Below are positions 23,655 to 33,485 of a DNA stretch of 64,000 bases, in pieces. Origin of the DNA: Pseudomonas spelaei (lineage in GTDB: Bacteria; Pseudomonadota; Gammaproteobacteria; Pseudomonadales; Pseudomonadaceae); assembly GCF_009724245.1 (NCBI RefSeq), contig NZ_WNNK01000002.1, positions 186,001 to 250,000 on the forward strand. The letters are read 5' to 3'. Position numbers and translations under genes: made by a program. A model generated the notes under the pieces. The model was given only the letters and a program-made list of their open reading frames with translations, had not been told where the DNA came from and ran no database searches. Position 1 is the first letter of the stretch. Each line of letters begins with the position of its first letter.

Positions 23655-24422
23655 TCAAGTACTCAAGTACCGGGCAATCAACGCAATGCCACTGGCCAGC
23701 ACCAGCCAGGTCACCAGCCGCACGAACGCCTCACGGGACATACGCAGGGTCAGCCGCCGACTGACCCACAGCCCCAAGGCCATCGCCGGCAGCAAGCACA
23801 CCGCCAACACCAGCAACGGTAGCTCGGCATACACCCCGGCGAGCAAAAACAGACTCAAACGCACCACCGTGCTGCAACTGATCAAGGCACTCTGGGTCGC
23901 CCGCGCCGGGTCTTTGGGCAAACGACTGTTGAGGTAGATCGCATATAAAAAGCCGCCGCTGCCAAACAACGCCCCAAACAAGCCACCGACAGTGCCCATG
24001 GGAATGGCCCAGCCGGCCGCCAACTGCGTGGGGCGAGCTTTCACCAACAGGCTATAGATCGCGTAGGCACTGATGAACAGTCCCATCAGCAGCAGTAAAA
24101 GGTTCGAGTGGAGATTGAGCAGAAAGATCACGCCCAAGGTGCAACCGATCATCATGCAGGGCAGCAGCCGTAACAGTTCCGGCTTGTTCACGTCCCGCCG
24201 CGACTGCAGGAGGTTGCCAAAGGCGGCAACAAAATCCAGCAGCACCAGCAACGGGATGATCTTCGACAACGGCATGAACAGAATCAGGATCGGCCCCGCC
24301 ACCAGCGCCGTACCGAACCCGGCGATGCCAAACACGATATAAGCCACGACAATCCCGACACCGATCACCAGCCAGTCGACACCACTGAAAGCCCATTGGT
24401 TAAGCAGTTCGACCCAGTTCAT
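23655..24422 (-). CDS. Sulfite exporter TauE/SafE family membrane protein
   Basis: A 255-residue inner-membrane protein with about eight hydrophobic helices arranged as two similar halves. Motifs such as FGIAGFGTALVAGP and GTVGGLFGALFGSGG are typical of TauE/SafE transporters. Members move sulfite, organosulfonates or other anions; the substrate here is unknown. The start is taken at MNWVELLNQW, preceded by AAGGA. It is divergent from a LysR regulator gene that may control it. Confidence 0.9.
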   Translation of the reverse strand: MNWVELLNQWAFSGVDWLVIGVGIVVAYIVFGIAGFGTALVAGPILILFMPLSKIIPLLVLLDFVAAFGNLLQSRRDVNKPELLRLLPCMMIGCTLGVIFLLNLHSNLLLLLMGLFISAYAIYSLLVKARPTQLAAGWAIPMGTVGGLFGALFGSGGFLYAIYLNSRLPKDPARATQSALISCSTVVRLSLFLLAGVYAELPLLVLAVCLLPAMALGLWVSRRLTLRMSREAFVRLVTWLVLASGIALIARYLST

Positions 24423-24521
24423 GAGGCATTCCTTGAAGATGACGGCAGTCACTTTAGCCATCACCGCGAGTTGCGACTAATATCTTCAAAGCCACTCACC
24501 CATCTCGAAAAGGCATGACTT

Positions 24522-25418
24522 GTGATTTCCACCCGTCAACTGCGCTACTTCGTCGAAATCGCCGAGAGCGGCAGTTTCAGCGCCGCTGCCGAACGGCTGT
24601 TCGTCGCGCAATCAGCCCTCAGCCGGCAGATCAAGGAGCTTGAAATCCTCCTGAAAACCCCGCTGTTCGAACGCACGGCCCGCCAGCCACGGCTGACGGC
24701 GGCCGGGGAAGCCTTTTACCCACGCGCACGCAACCTGCTGGGCGAACTGCTCAAAGCCAGTGAAATGGCCACCCAAGTGGGCAATGGCCAACTCGGCACC
24801 TTGCGCCTGAGCCATTCCAGCACCGTGCCCATGAGCGGCCGCCTGTTGCAAGGGATCAGTACTTATCTTGAGCGGTGCCCTGGCGTGTCGATGGACATCG
24901 TCAAACTGTCCTCCGAAGCGCAGCTGGAAGAAATCGCCGACGGTAGGCTGGATGCAGGGCTGTTGCGCTTGCCGGTATTGCGCCAGCGCGAAGGTGTGCG
25001 AATCGTGCCTTTATACAGCGAACGGCTGTTACTGGCAGTGCCGCCGAATCACCCCTTGGCCCAAGACACACCGGCCGGCGGTATCGACTTGGCCCAGTTA
25101 CGGGACGAAGCGTTTATTTCGATCCCGCACCCCCAGCGTGGTGGGCTGAGTTATCTGTCCGCCGAATTGTGCATGCGTGCCGGATTTTTCCCCAAGGCCG
25201 CACGAGTGATGTCGCGCAAGACCACCCAATTGCAGTTGATCCAGGCCGGGTTCGGGATCGCCTTGCTGCCCGAGTCGATGCAGGACATTGCGCCCGCCAA
25301 CATCCATTTCTTGCCGCTGGCCGATCCCGACAGCCAAAGCACCATCGCCCTGGCCTGTCGACAAGCGCCGACGGCGTTGGTGGAGCAATTCTGTCAAACC
25401 CTGCACGAATGCCTATAA
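24522..25418 (+). CDS. LysR family transcriptional regulator
   Basis: A 298-residue regulator starting at GTG (MISTRQLRYFVEIAESGSFS). The N-terminal winged helix (about 1-60) has the AAAERLFVAQSALSRQIKELE recognition region; the rest is a periplasmic-binding-like effector domain. The divergent exporter gene 99 bases away is the likely target, as is usual for LysR genes. The ligand is unknown. Confidence 0.93.
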   Translation: MISTRQLRYFVEIAESGSFSAAAERLFVAQSALSRQIKELEILLKTPLFERTARQPRLTAAGEAFYPRARNLLGELLKASEMATQVGNGQLGTLRLSHSSTVPMSGRLLQGISTYLERCPGVSMDIVKLSSEAQLEEIADGRLDAGLLRLPVLRQREGVRIVPLYSERLLLAVPPNHPLAQDTPAGGIDLAQLRDEAFISIPHPQRGGLSYLSAELCMRAGFFPKAARVMSRKTTQLQLIQAGFGIALLPESMQDIAPANIHFLPLADPDSQSTIALACRQAPTALVEQFCQTLHECL

Positions 25419-25428
25419 ACTGCCGCCC

Positions 25429-26808
25429 ATGATTAAAGATCCCTTTGCCCGTCTGGGCCTGGACCGCGAAGTCCTGACAGTCAGCCAGCTCAACGGCCGC
25501 GCGCGGGTGTTGCTGGAAGACGTGTTCACCAATATCTGGGTCGAAGGCGAAATCTCCAACCTCGCTCGCCCGGCCTCCGGCCACGTGTACTTCACCCTCA
25601 AGGACAGCGGCGCCCAAGTGCGTTGCGCGCTGTTTCGGCAGAACGCCGCGCGGGTGCGACAGGCATTGAAGGACGGCCTGGCGGTCAAGGTACGGGGCAA
25701 GGTCTCGCTGTTTGAAGGCCGTGGCGACTATCAGTTGATCCTCGACACGGTGGAGCCGGCCGGCGATGGCGCCCTGCGCCTGGCCTTCGATGCGTTGAAG
25801 GAGAAGCTCAGTGCCGAAGGGTTATTCAGCGCCGAACGCAAAGTGCCGCTGCCCGCTCATCCGCGACGCATTGGTATTATCAGTTCGCCCACCGGCGCAG
25901 TGATTCGCGACATCATCAGCGTGTTCCGCCGCCGTGCGCCGCAAGTGCAATTGACGCTGATCCCCACGGCAGTCCAAGGCCGTGAAGCGGTGGCACAAAT
26001 CGTCCGCGCCTTGAAGCTGGCCGATGCCCGTGGCTTCGACGCGCTGATCCTGGCCCGTGGCGGTGGCTCTCTGGAAGACCTCTGGTGTTTCAACGAAGAG
26101 GCCGTGGCCCGCGCCGTGGATGCCTGCGTGACGCCGATTGTCAGCGCCGTCGGCCATGAAACCGATGTGTCCATCAGCGACTTTGTGGCCGATGTACGCG
26201 CACCTACGCCGTCTGCAGCCGCCGAGTTGCTCGCGCCGGACGCCAACGACCTGGTGCGCCAAGTTGAAAGCCTGCACCGGCGCCTGGTGATGCGCATGCG
26301 TAACCGCCTGATGCATGACCGTCTGCGCCTGGAAGGCATGGCTCGTCGCCTGCGTCACCCTGGCGAACGCCTGCGTCAGCAAGCCCAGCGCCTGGACGAC
26401 CTGGACATGCGCCTGCGCCGCGCCTTCGAGCGCAGCCTCAATACCCGTCGCGAACGCTTGATCCGCCTCGAAACCCGCCTTGCCGGCCAGCACCCCGGCC
26501 GTCAACTGGCCCTGTTGCGCCAGCGCCTGGACAGCCTCGCCGAACGCCTGCCCCGCGCCATGCGCGAAGGCCTCAAGGCACGTCGCCTGCAGCTGCAAAG
26601 CCAAGTGCAAACGCTGCAAGTGGTCAGCCCACTGGCAACCTTGGGCCGTGGCTACAGCATTTTGCTGGATGAGCGCGGCCAGGCGATTCGTAATGCCGCG
26701 CAAACCCACACCGGCCAGCGCCTCACCGCGCGTCTCGGTGAAGGCCAACTGCAAGTGCGGGTGGAAGACAACCACCTGACACCCGTCACCCTTTCGCTAC
26801 TGGATTGA
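25429..26808 (+). CDS. xseA: Exodeoxyribonuclease VII large subunit
   Basis: A 459-residue protein starting at MIKDPFARLGLDRE. An N-terminal OB-fold (about 20-120) has VEGEISN and SGHVYFTLKD. The catalytic core has GIISSPTGAVIRDI, LARGGGSLEDLW and SAVGHETDV. A long Arg- and Leu-rich coiled-coil region follows (about 290-400). With XseB it degrades single-stranded DNA to oligonucleotides in mismatch repair and other repair. It starts 10 bases after the LysR gene. xseB is not in this window. Confidence 0.97.
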   Translation: MIKDPFARLGLDREVLTVSQLNGRARVLLEDVFTNIWVEGEISNLARPASGHVYFTLKDSGAQVRCALFRQNAARVRQALKDGLAVKVRGKVSLFEGRGDYQLILDTVEPAGDGALRLAFDALKEKLSAEGLFSAERKVPLPAHPRRIGIISSPTGAVIRDIISVFRRRAPQVQLTLIPTAVQGREAVAQIVRALKLADARGFDALILARGGGSLEDLWCFNEEAVARAVDACVTPIVSAVGHETDVSISDFVADVRAPTPSAAAELLAPDANDLVRQVESLHRRLVMRMRNRLMHDRLRLEGMARRLRHPGERLRQQAQRLDDLDMRLRRAFERSLNTRRERLIRLETRLAGQHPGRQLALLRQRLDSLAERLPRAMREGLKARRLQLQSQVQTLQVVSPLATLGRGYSILLDERGQAIRNAAQTHTGQRLTARLGEGQLQVRVEDNHLTPVTLSLLD

Positions 26809-26811
26809 TGC

Positions 26812-27633
26812 ATGCCACGTTTTCTAAGCTTGTTGATGCTGTTGTGCCTGACCTTCAATGCCCATGCCGACAGCTACATCACCCGTATACTGAATAAGCC
26901 GGTACCCGGTGGCGTTGCGGTGGTTGACCTGGGTGTTTCGGCGACGGCGCCCAAGGCTACCTATCAAGGCAAACCGGTACTGGTGGTCAAGGAACAGAAC
27001 AACTGGCTGGCGATTGTCGGCATCCCGCTGACCGTCAAGCCTGGCAGCCAGCAGATCAGCAGCGGTGCGCGCAACTTGCCGTTCACGGTGGGCAACAAGA
27101 AATACCCGGAACAGCACATCACCTTGAAGAACAAAAGCCAGGTGAACCCGGACCCGGCGCAGTTGAAACGCATCGAAGGTGAACTGGCGGTCCAGCTCAA
27201 GGCGTACCGCAGCTTCAGCCCGAACACACCGAGTAACCTGGTGCTGGACAAACCGGTCAACGGGCCACTGTCGAGCAAGTTTGGTGTGCGCCGGTTCTTC
27301 AATGGCGAGGAACGCAACCCGCATTCGGGCCTGGACTTTGCGGTCGGTGCTGGCACGCCGATCAAGACTCCGGCAGCGGGCAAGGTCATTCTGACCGGCA
27401 ACTACTTCTTCAACGGCAACACTGTATTTGTCGACCATGGCCAGGGCTTCATCAGCATGTTTTGCCATATGTCGAAGATCGATGTGACCGTGGGCCAGCA
27501 ATTGGCGCGTGGTGCCGTGGTCGGCAAAGTAGGCTCCACCGGACGGGCGACCGGGCCGCATATGCATTGGAATATCAGCCTGAATGATGCGCGCGTGGAT
27601 CCGGCGATTTTTATCGGGGCGTTCCAGCCTTAA
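26812..27633 (+). CDS. M23 family peptidoglycan endopeptidase
   Basis: A 273-residue exported protein with a signal peptide ending near FNAHA (about residue 19). The C-terminal LytM/M23 domain (about 155-265) keeps its zinc ligands: NPHSGLDFAVG (HxxxD) and the HMHWN motif (HxH). An N-terminal beta-rich region (about 20-110) precedes it. It probably cuts peptide cross-links in the periplasmic wall. It starts 3 bases after the xseA stop and is co-transcribed with it. Confidence 0.93.
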   Translation: MPRFLSLLMLLCLTFNAHADSYITRILNKPVPGGVAVVDLGVSATAPKATYQGKPVLVVKEQNNWLAIVGIPLTVKPGSQQISSGARNLPFTVGNKKYPEQHITLKNKSQVNPDPAQLKRIEGELAVQLKAYRSFSPNTPSNLVLDKPVNGPLSSKFGVRRFFNGEERNPHSGLDFAVGAGTPIKTPAAGKVILTGNYFFNGNTVFVDHGQGFISMFCHMSKIDVTVGQQLARGAVVGKVGSTGRATGPHMHWNISLNDARVDPAIFIGAFQP

Positions 27634-27960
27634 GCAGTAAATCACCTCAATTGCGCGCCCAGCAACGGGTGCGCAAACAAAACCAATCTATCCCCCATTC
27701 CCAACCATAAAATCTTGTTTCAGACGGTAATAGAAGAACTTCTCTCAATTTTTTTCAACAGCTTGCCATCTTTCACCCCCGCGGTTAGGGTTGAGCTTAT
27801 GAAAACCTCTCACACCCTCATTCAGCTTCGCCAGCACCGCAGCCTGTGCCTTGTCAGCGCACGACTGCCAGGCTGAATCGAACGGCCTCGTCCCCGGTTT
27901 TATCCCTAAACGCTTTCCGGCAGGCCGCCTCTTCTCGGCCCTACAACAAGGATTTTTCTG
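27634..27960 (+). promoter_or_regulatory. leuA upstream region with possible attenuator
   Basis: These 327 bases between the M23 gene and leuA hold a 25-codon open frame (27799-27876) and several pairable segments. CAGCCTG (27840-27846) can pair with CAGGCTG (27869-27875), overlapping the small frame's stop. CGGCCT (27883-27888) can pair with AGGCCG (27922-27927), and the latter can instead pair with CGGCC at 27936-27940. Mutually exclusive pairing next to a leucine-containing frame suggests translation-coupled attenuation. No clear U-tract terminator follows the last hairpin. Confidence 0.4.
27799..27876 (+). CDS. Possible leuA leader peptide
   Basis: A 25-residue frame, MKTSHTLIQLR onward to SARLPG, with an AGGG element upstream of the ATG. 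Five of the 25 codons are leucine (CTC, CTT, CTG, CTT, CTG), and none of these is a rare Pseudomonas leucine codon. Its position 84 bases before leuA fits a regulatory leader. Evidence is positional and compositional only. Confidence 0.4.
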   Translation: MKTSHTLIQLRQHRSLCLVSARLPG

Positions 27961-29640
27961 ATGAGCATGCTCAAAGACCCGTCTTCGAAATACCGCGCGT
28001 TCCCGACCATCGATATCCCGGACCGCACCTGGCCGTCGAAGACCATCACTGCCGCGCCGATCTGGTGCAGTTCCGACTTGCGCGATGGCAACCAGTCGCT
28101 GATCGAACCGATGGACGCAGTGAAAAAGCTGCGCTTCTGGAAAACCTTGGTGTCGGTCGGCGTGAAGGAAATCGAGGCCTCGTTCCCTGCCGCTTCGCAA
28201 ACTGACTTCGACTTCGTGCGTACCCTGATCGAAGACAACCATATCCCCGAGGACACCACCATCCAGGTGCTGACCCAGGGCCGTGAAGACTTGATCGCCC
28301 GCACCTTCGAATCCCTGCGCGGGGCGAAGAAAGCTATCGTTCACTTGTACAACGCCACTTCGCCGTCGTTCCGCCGCATTGTCTTCAACCAGGACAAGGA
28401 CGGGATCAAGGCCATCGCGGTCAACGCCGCCAAACTGTTTGTCAAATACGCCGCCCAGCAGCCGGAAACCCAGTGGACCTTCGAGTACTCGCCAGAGACT
28501 TTCAGCGCTACCGAACTGGAGTTCGCCAAGGAAGTCTGCGACGCCGTGATCGAAGTCTGGAACCCGACGCCCGAGCACAAGGTGATCCTCAACCTGCCGG
28601 CGACCGTCGAGTGCGCCACACCGAATATCTATGCCGACCAGATCGAATGGTTCGGTCGCCATATCAACCGTCGTGACAGCGTGATCATCAGCCTGCACAC
28701 CCACAACGACCGTGGCACCGGCGTGGCTGCCACCGAGCTGGGCCTGATGGCCGGCGCCGACCGTGTCGAAGGCTGCCTGTTCGGCAACGGCGAGCGCACC
28801 GGCAACGTCGACCTGGTGACCGTGGCGCTGAACCTCTACACCCAGGGCGTGAACCCTGAGCTGGACTTCTCCGACATCGACGGCGTGCGCAAGGTCGTCG
28901 AGGAGTGCAACCAGATTCCGGTGCACCCTCGCCACCCGTATGTCGGTGATCTGGTTCACACCGCCTTCTCCGGCTCCCACCAGGACGCGATTCGCAAGGG
29001 CTTCGCCCAGCAGAAATCCGACGCACTGTGGGAAGTACCGTACTTGCCGATCGACCCGGCCGACATCGGCCGCAGCTACGAGGCGGTGATCCGCGTCAAC
29101 AGCCAGTCGGGCAAGGGCGGTATCGCTTACCTGCTGGAACAGGAATACGGGATCAGCTTGCCGCGTCGCATGCAGATCGAGTTCAGCCAAGTGGTACAAG
29201 CTGAAACCGACCGTGTCGGCCTGGAGATGACCGCCTCGCAGATTCATGCGTTGTTGCAGCGTGAATACCTGCAAGCCAACACCCCGTACGCGCTGGTCAG
29301 CCATCGCTTGCAGGAAGAAAACGGCAACAGCTCGGTGGAAGTAGAAGTCTCTGGCAAAGGCCAGGGCGAGACCAACCTGCGCTGGAACGGCAAGGGCTAC
29401 GGCACCCTGGAAGCACTGGTTGCGGCCCTGCCGATCAAGGTTGAGATCATGGACTACAACGAACACGCGATCGGTGCCGGGACCAATGCCAAGGCAGCGG
29501 CCTACATTGAACTGCGTGTGAACGGCGAACGTCCGGTGCACGGCGTGGGGATTGATGAAAACATCACCACGGCGAGCTTCAAGGCCGTGTTCAGCGCGCT
29601 GAACCGCTCGTTGAGCCAGTTGGAAGCTAAAGCGGCATAA
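27961..29640 (+). CDS. leuA: 2-isopropylmalate synthase (long type)
   Basis: A 559-residue enzyme that condenses acetyl-CoA with 2-ketoisovalerate, the first committed step of leucine synthesis. The catalytic TIM barrel (about 30-310) has [11 protein letters not shown] (metal and substrate Arg/Asp) and [12 protein letters not shown] (metal His pair). The C-terminal LeuA regulatory domain (about 430-555) normally binds leucine for feedback control. Length and the N-terminal extension match the long type shared by pseudomonads and actinobacteria rather than the enterobacterial 520-residue form. A strong terminator follows. Confidence 0.97.
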   Translation: MSMLKDPSSKYRAFPTIDIPDRTWPSKTITAAPIWCSSDLRDGNQSLIEPMDAVKKLRFWKTLVSVGVKEIEASFPAASQTDFDFVRTLIEDNHIPEDTTIQVLTQGREDLIARTFESLRGAKKAIVHLYNATSPSFRRIVFNQDKDGIKAIAVNAAKLFVKYAAQQPETQWTFEYSPETFSATELEFAKEVCDAVIEVWNPTPEHKVILNLPATVECATPNIYADQIEWFGRHINRRDSVIISLHTHNDRGTGVAATELGLMAGADRVEGCLFGNGERTGNVDLVTVALNLYTQGVNPELDFSDIDGVRKVVEECNQIPVHPRHPYVGDLVHTAFSGSHQDAIRKGFAQQKSDALWEVPYLPIDPADIGRSYEAVIRVNSQSGKGGIAYLLEQEYGISLPRRMQIEFSQVVQAETDRVGLEMTASQIHALLQREYLQANTPYALVSHRLQEENGNSSVEVEVSGKGQGETNLRWNGKGYGTLEALVAALPIKVEIMDYNEHAIGAGTNAKAAAYIELRVNGERPVHGVGIDENITTASFKAVFSALNRSLSQLEAKAA

Positions 29641-29656
29641 CCCGCCGCTGAAATGC

Positions 29657-29692
29657 AAAAGGCCCCTGGATGCGAATCCAGGGGCCTTTTTT
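29657..29692 (+). terminator. leuA rho-independent terminator
   Basis: A perfect 14-bp stem (29657-29670 with 29677-29690), loop TGCGAA, ending in a T-run. Confidence 0.94.
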
Positions 29693-29723
29693 GTTGGGTT
29701 AATTTCAGCGCTGGCCTTGATGG

Positions 29724-29815
29724 CCTCATCGCGGGCAAGCCCGGCTCCCACATTGGGTCTGCATTGTCTGGAAAAATACATACCCAATGTGGGAGCCGGG
29801 CTTGCCCGCGATAGC
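29724..29815. repeat. REP doublet (inverted pair)
   Basis: Inverted GGGCTTGCCCGC-type copies at 29724-29752 and 29787-29815, between the leuA terminator and the omega-amidase gene. The inner flanks ACATTGGGT and ACCCAATGT extend the dyad beyond the REP core. Confidence 0.9.
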
Positions 29816-29839
29816 CATCTCTCAAGCAATAAAGATCTT

Positions 29840-30631
29840 TCAGATGAACTCGAAAGTGTCGGCATCCAGATTCGCCGGAAACCTGGCACGGTACGCCGCC
29901 AACTCCGCCGCTTCCAGGCATACCTGAAACACCCCGTCCGCCTCCCCCGCGCTCAGCAGGCTCTCACCCTGGAAGTCCAGGACCTGACTGTCACCGGTAT
30001 AGGCAAAGCCCTTGCCATCCGTCCCCACTCGATTCACCGCCGCTACATAGCAGAGATTTTCGATGGCCCGGGCCGGCAGCAGGCGGTTCCAGTGCTGACG
30101 CCGTGCGCCAGGCCAGTTGGCGGTGTACAGCAGCAGATCAGTGTCCTGCGCATCGCGGCTCCACACCGGGAAGCGCAAGTCGTAGCAGATCAGCGGACGG
30201 ATCCTCCACCCCTTGAGCTCGAACTGCACCTGTCGCTCGCCGGGGGTGTAGTGGTCGTGTTCACCGGCCATTCGAAACAGATGGCGCTTGTCGTAGTGCC
30301 ACACTTCGCCGTCCGGCCGCGCCCACAACAAACGGTTGCGATGGCTACCATCGGCTGCCTGGATCATCACGCTACCGGTGATGACCGCGTTGTATTTTTT
30401 TGCCTGGGCCTGGAGCCATTGATGGGTAGGGCCGTGCTCCGGCTCGGCGAGGGTTTGCGACTCCATCGAGAAGCCGGTGGTGAACATCTCCGGCAGGACA
30501 ATCAGGTCAGCACCTTGGGCCTGTTCCAGCAGCAGTTCAAAATGCTCGAGGTTGGCCTGGCGGTCATGCCACACCAGGGTGGTCTGCACCAGGGCGATAT
30601 TCAGGTTGGGCAGTGCAGTCAGATCACGCAT
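29840..30631 (-). CDS. Omega-amidase (YafV/Nit2-type carbon-nitrogen hydrolase)
   Basis: A 263-residue nitrilase-superfamily amidase. The catalytic triad is visible: Glu in VLPEMFTTGF, Lys in HYDKRHLF and Cys in LICYDLRFP. Relatives hydrolyse alpha-keto acid omega-amides such as 2-oxoglutaramate or 2-oxosuccinamate, and the methylthio analogue in methionine salvage. The start is taken at MRDLTALPNLNIALVQ. This start overlaps the 3' end of the aminotransferase gene by 13 bases. The two enzymes together form the glutamine transaminase-omega-amidase pathway. Confidence 0.92.
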   Translation of the reverse strand: MRDLTALPNLNIALVQTTLVWHDRQANLEHFELLLEQAQGADLIVLPEMFTTGFSMESQTLAEPEHGPTHQWLQAQAKKYNAVITGSVMIQAADGSHRNRLLWARPDGEVWHYDKRHLFRMAGEHDHYTPGERQVQFELKGWRIRPLICYDLRFPVWSRDAQDTDLLLYTANWPGARRQHWNRLLPARAIENLCYVAAVNRVGTDGKGFAYTGDSQVLDFQGESLLSAGEADGVFQVCLEAAELAAYRARFPANLDADTFEFI

Positions 30632-31767
30632 AGCTTTTCTGCTGCTTGACGCAGCGTCTCCTCGCGTTTGGCAAAGCACAGACGCACCAGGCGCTGGCCT
30701 TGCGGTGGGCTCTGGTAGAACACCGAGACCGGGATCGTCGCCACGCCGTGTTCGCGTGTCATCCACAGGGACATGGCGACGTCATCCAGGTCAGGGCGAA
30801 TCTGCGAGTAATCCACCAATTGGAAGTAAGTGCCGGTCACCCGGGTAAAGCTGAAACGCGAGGGTGCCAGCAGGTCACAGAACAGGTCGCGCTTGGCCTG
30901 ATAGAACGCCGGCAGCTCTTCGACATGTTCCGGGTGTTCGGCCATGAAGTCCGCCAGAGCGTACTGCAACGGGGTCACGCCACAGAAGCTGACATATTGA
31001 TGCACCTTGCGCAGCTCGGCGCTAAGGGCCGGTGGCGCGACGACGTAGCCGGTTTTCCAACCGGTGACGTGGTAGGTCTTGCCGAAGGAGCTGACCACGA
31101 AGGCGCGCTGGTAGAGCTCTTCGTGGGCCAGCACGCTGACGTGAGGCACGCCGTCGAATACCAGGTGCTCGTAGACCTCATCGCTGACCAGGTAGACATC
31201 ACGGCCGCGGATCAACTCGGCCAACTGGTCCAGCTCAGCGCGGCTGATCAGGGCGCCAGTGGGGTTGTGCGGGCTGTTGAGGATGATCATGCGGGTACGC
31301 GGTGACAGCGCGGCTTTGATTTGCTCGAAATCCAGGGCGAAGCCATCCAGGCCCAGTTGCACATGTACGCAGCGACCGCCCGCCAGTTCTACCGAGGGCT
31401 CGTAACTGTCGTAGGCGGGATCAAAGACGATGACTTCGTCGCCGTTGCGGATTACCGCCTGGATCGCGCAGAAAATCGCCTCGGTGGCACCCGGGGTGAT
31501 GGTCACTTCGGTGTCGGCATCCACCGTGGCACCATAGCTGCGAGCAATCTTCGCCGCCACCTGCTCGCGCAACACTGGCAAGCCGGTCATGGGTGCGTAT
31601 TGGTTATGGCCGAGGGCGATATGCTTGCCCACCGCGTCGAGCAAACCTTGAGGCCCATTGAAGTCGGGAAAGCCCTGAGACAGGTTGAGCGCGCCAGTTT
31701 GGGCGGCGAGTTGCGACATGGTGGTGAAAATAGTAGTGCCGACATTCGGCAGTTTGCTGGTGATCAT
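30619..31767 (-). CDS. Methionine aminotransferase (YbdL-type, PLP-dependent)
   Basis: A 382-residue class I/II aminotransferase starting at MITSKLPNVGTTIF. The PLP lysine is in SSFGKTYHVTGWK; NSPHNPTGA and FDPAYDSYEP are family motifs. Relatives transaminate methionine or its keto acid (4-methylthio-2-oxobutanoate), often using glutamine as donor, which fits the coupled omega-amidase that would remove 2-oxoglutaramate. Some annotations use the names mtnE or kynurenine aminotransferase. Confidence 0.92.
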   Translation of the reverse strand: MITSKLPNVGTTIFTTMSQLAAQTGALNLSQGFPDFNGPQGLLDAVGKHIALGHNQYAPMTGLPVLREQVAAKIARSYGATVDADTEVTITPGATEAIFCAIQAVIRNGDEVIVFDPAYDSYEPSVELAGGRCVHVQLGLDGFALDFEQIKAALSPRTRMIILNSPHNPTGALISRAELDQLAELIRGRDVYLVSDEVYEHLVFDGVPHVSVLAHEELYQRAFVVSSFGKTYHVTGWKTGYVVAPPALSAELRKVHQYVSFCGVTPLQYALADFMAEHPEHVEELPAFYQAKRDLFCDLLAPSRFSFTRVTGTYFQLVDYSQIRPDLDDVAMSLWMTREHGVATIPVSVFYQSPPQGQRLVRLCFAKREETLRQAAEKLCVI

Positions 31768-31843
31768 CGGTGAGTCCCTGCTGAACACCCGGCTCTACGG
31801 CGGCACGGGAAGCCCCCGAGGATAGCCCATACGGCGGGCATGA

Positions 31844-31868
31844 AAAAGGGCGCCAGAGGCGCCCTTTT
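31844..31868 (-). terminator. der rho-independent terminator
   Basis: An 11-bp stem AAAAGGGCGCC / GGCGCCCTTTT with loop AGA lies 12 bases past the der stop. A-runs on the plus-strand left side give the U-tract for leftward transcripts. Confidence 0.9.
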
Positions 31869-31880
31869 GACAGATCAGGA

Positions 31881-33350
31881 TCAGCGTTTGTCGCGACGCT
31901 TCTTATCGGCCTTCTTGTGGTGAGTCATCATCCGACGCTTCTTGTTTACCTGGCGATCGGTGAGGCTGTTCTTGTTGCCCTCGTATGGGTTCTCGCCACC
32001 TTTGAACTCGATCCGGATCGGCGTGCCGACCAGTTTCAAGACACGGCGGTAAGTGTTTTCCAGGTAGCGAACGTAGGATTTTGGCACCTTCTCGATCTGG
32101 TTACCGTGGATCACGATAATCGGCGGGTTGGCACCACCCAAGTGGGCGTAACGCAGTTTGATCCGACGGTTATTGACCATCGGTGGTGCGTGCTCGCCTA
32201 CGGCGTCTTCGAGAATCTGGGTCAGACGGTTGGTCGGCCAGCGGGTTACCGCAGACTTGAACGAGTTCTGCACCGAGGCGTAAAGGTTGCCCACGCCGGT
32301 ACCGTGCAGTGCCGAGATAAAGTGAATATCGGCAAACTCGACGAAGAACAGGCGACGCTGCAGCTCGATCTTGACGAAGTCGCGCTCGCTCGGCGTCATG
32401 CCGTCCCACTTGTTGATCGCGATCACCAGCGCCCGACCCGCTTCCAGGGCAAAGCCCAGCAAGTTGAGGTCGTGGTCAACCACGCCTTCACGGGCGTCCA
32501 TGACGAAGATCACCACGTTGGCGTCTTTGATCGCCTGCAGGGTTTTCACCACCGAGAACTTTTCAACTTCCTCGTGGATCTTGCCGCGCTTGCGCACACC
32601 GGCGGTGTCGATCAGCGTGTACTTCTCGTCGTTACGTTCAAACGGGATGTAGATACTGTCGCGGGTAGTACCGGGCTGGTCATAAACGATTACCCGGTCT
32701 TCACCGAGCATGCGGTTGACCAGGGTCGACTTGCCGACGTTCGGCCGGCCGATGATGGCGATCTTGATACCGTCTTTTTCGCTCGGGCCAGGAATGCGCT
32801 TGGCTTCCTCACCTTCGGCAACGATCTCTTCTTCGCCGTCTTCTTCCTCGACGTCATCCCGAGGGAAATCACGCAGGCAGATTTCCAGCATCTGGGTGAT
32901 GCCGCGACCGTGGGCACCAGCGATCGGAATTGCATCGCCCAGGCCCATCGGGCTGAATTCAGCACGGGCCAGTTCCGGATCGATGTTATCAATCTTGTTG
33001 GCCACCACGTAGGAACGCTTGTTGCGCTTACGCAAGTGCTCGCCAATCATCTGGTCAGCAGCGGTGTAGCCCGCACGGGCATCCACCAGGAACAACACGA
33101 CATCGGCTTCTTCAATGGCCAGCAGCGACTGCTCGGCCATCTTTTCGTCCATGCCATGCTCGTCACCGGAGATACCGCCGGTGTCGACAAGAATGTAGGA
33201 GCGCCCTTGCCACTTTGCCTCACCGTATTGGCGATCACGGGTCAGACCGGACAAGTCGCCGACGATGGCGTCGCGAGTCCTGGTCAGGCGGTTGAACAAG
33301 GTGGACTTGCCGACATTGGGTCGGCCCACCAGGGCGATTACGGGAACCAT
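31881..33350 (-). CDS. der: Ribosome biogenesis GTPase Der (EngA)
   Basis: A 489-residue protein with two tandem GTPase domains, each with its own P-loop: [12 protein letters not shown] near residue 10 and [12 protein letters not shown] near residue 205. Both have NKID/NKWD base-recognition motifs (ANKIDN, INKWDG). A C-terminal KH-like domain and a Lys/Arg-rich tail follow. It acts in 50S ribosome assembly. The start is set at [14 protein letters not shown], preceded by GGAGAG. Acidic residues between the G domains (EEEDGEEE) are typical. Confidence 0.98.
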   Translation of the reverse strand: MVPVIALVGRPNVGKSTLFNRLTRTRDAIVGDLSGLTRDRQYGEAKWQGRSYILVDTGGISGDEHGMDEKMAEQSLLAIEEADVVLFLVDARAGYTAADQMIGEHLRKRNKRSYVVANKIDNIDPELARAEFSPMGLGDAIPIAGAHGRGITQMLEICLRDFPRDDVEEEDGEEEIVAEGEEAKRIPGPSEKDGIKIAIIGRPNVGKSTLVNRMLGEDRVIVYDQPGTTRDSIYIPFERNDEKYTLIDTAGVRKRGKIHEEVEKFSVVKTLQAIKDANVVIFVMDAREGVVDHDLNLLGFALEAGRALVIAINKWDGMTPSERDFVKIELQRRLFFVEFADIHFISALHGTGVGNLYASVQNSFKSAVTRWPTNRLTQILEDAVGEHAPPMVNNRRIKLRYAHLGGANPPIIVIHGNQIEKVPKSYVRYLENTYRRVLKLVGTPIRIEFKGGENPYEGNKNSLTDRQVNKKRRMMTHHKKADKKRRDKR

Positions 33351-33381
33351 GCGGCTCTCCACTTCGTTATTTCAGAAAATA

Positions 33382-33466
33382 CAAAAGCCGCTGCAAGGCA
33401 GCGGCTGGTGCTCGGGGCAGCACCCGAAGGTGCCGCATGCCCTGCCGAAGCAGGGCCGCCTGGGGG
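33382..33466 (-). terminator. Hairpin cluster and terminator after bamB
   Basis: Reading leftward from bamB, four hairpins follow in under 100 bases. They are a GGGG/CCCC hairpin near 33453-33466, GCCCTGC-TTCG-GCAGGGC (33439-33456), GGTGCT/AGCACC (33407-33424), and AGCCGCTGC/GCAGCGGCT (33386-33406) followed by TTTTGTATTTT. Only the last has terminator form. Confidence 0.7.
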
Positions 33467-33485
33467 TTACCCCAAGCATAGTTCT

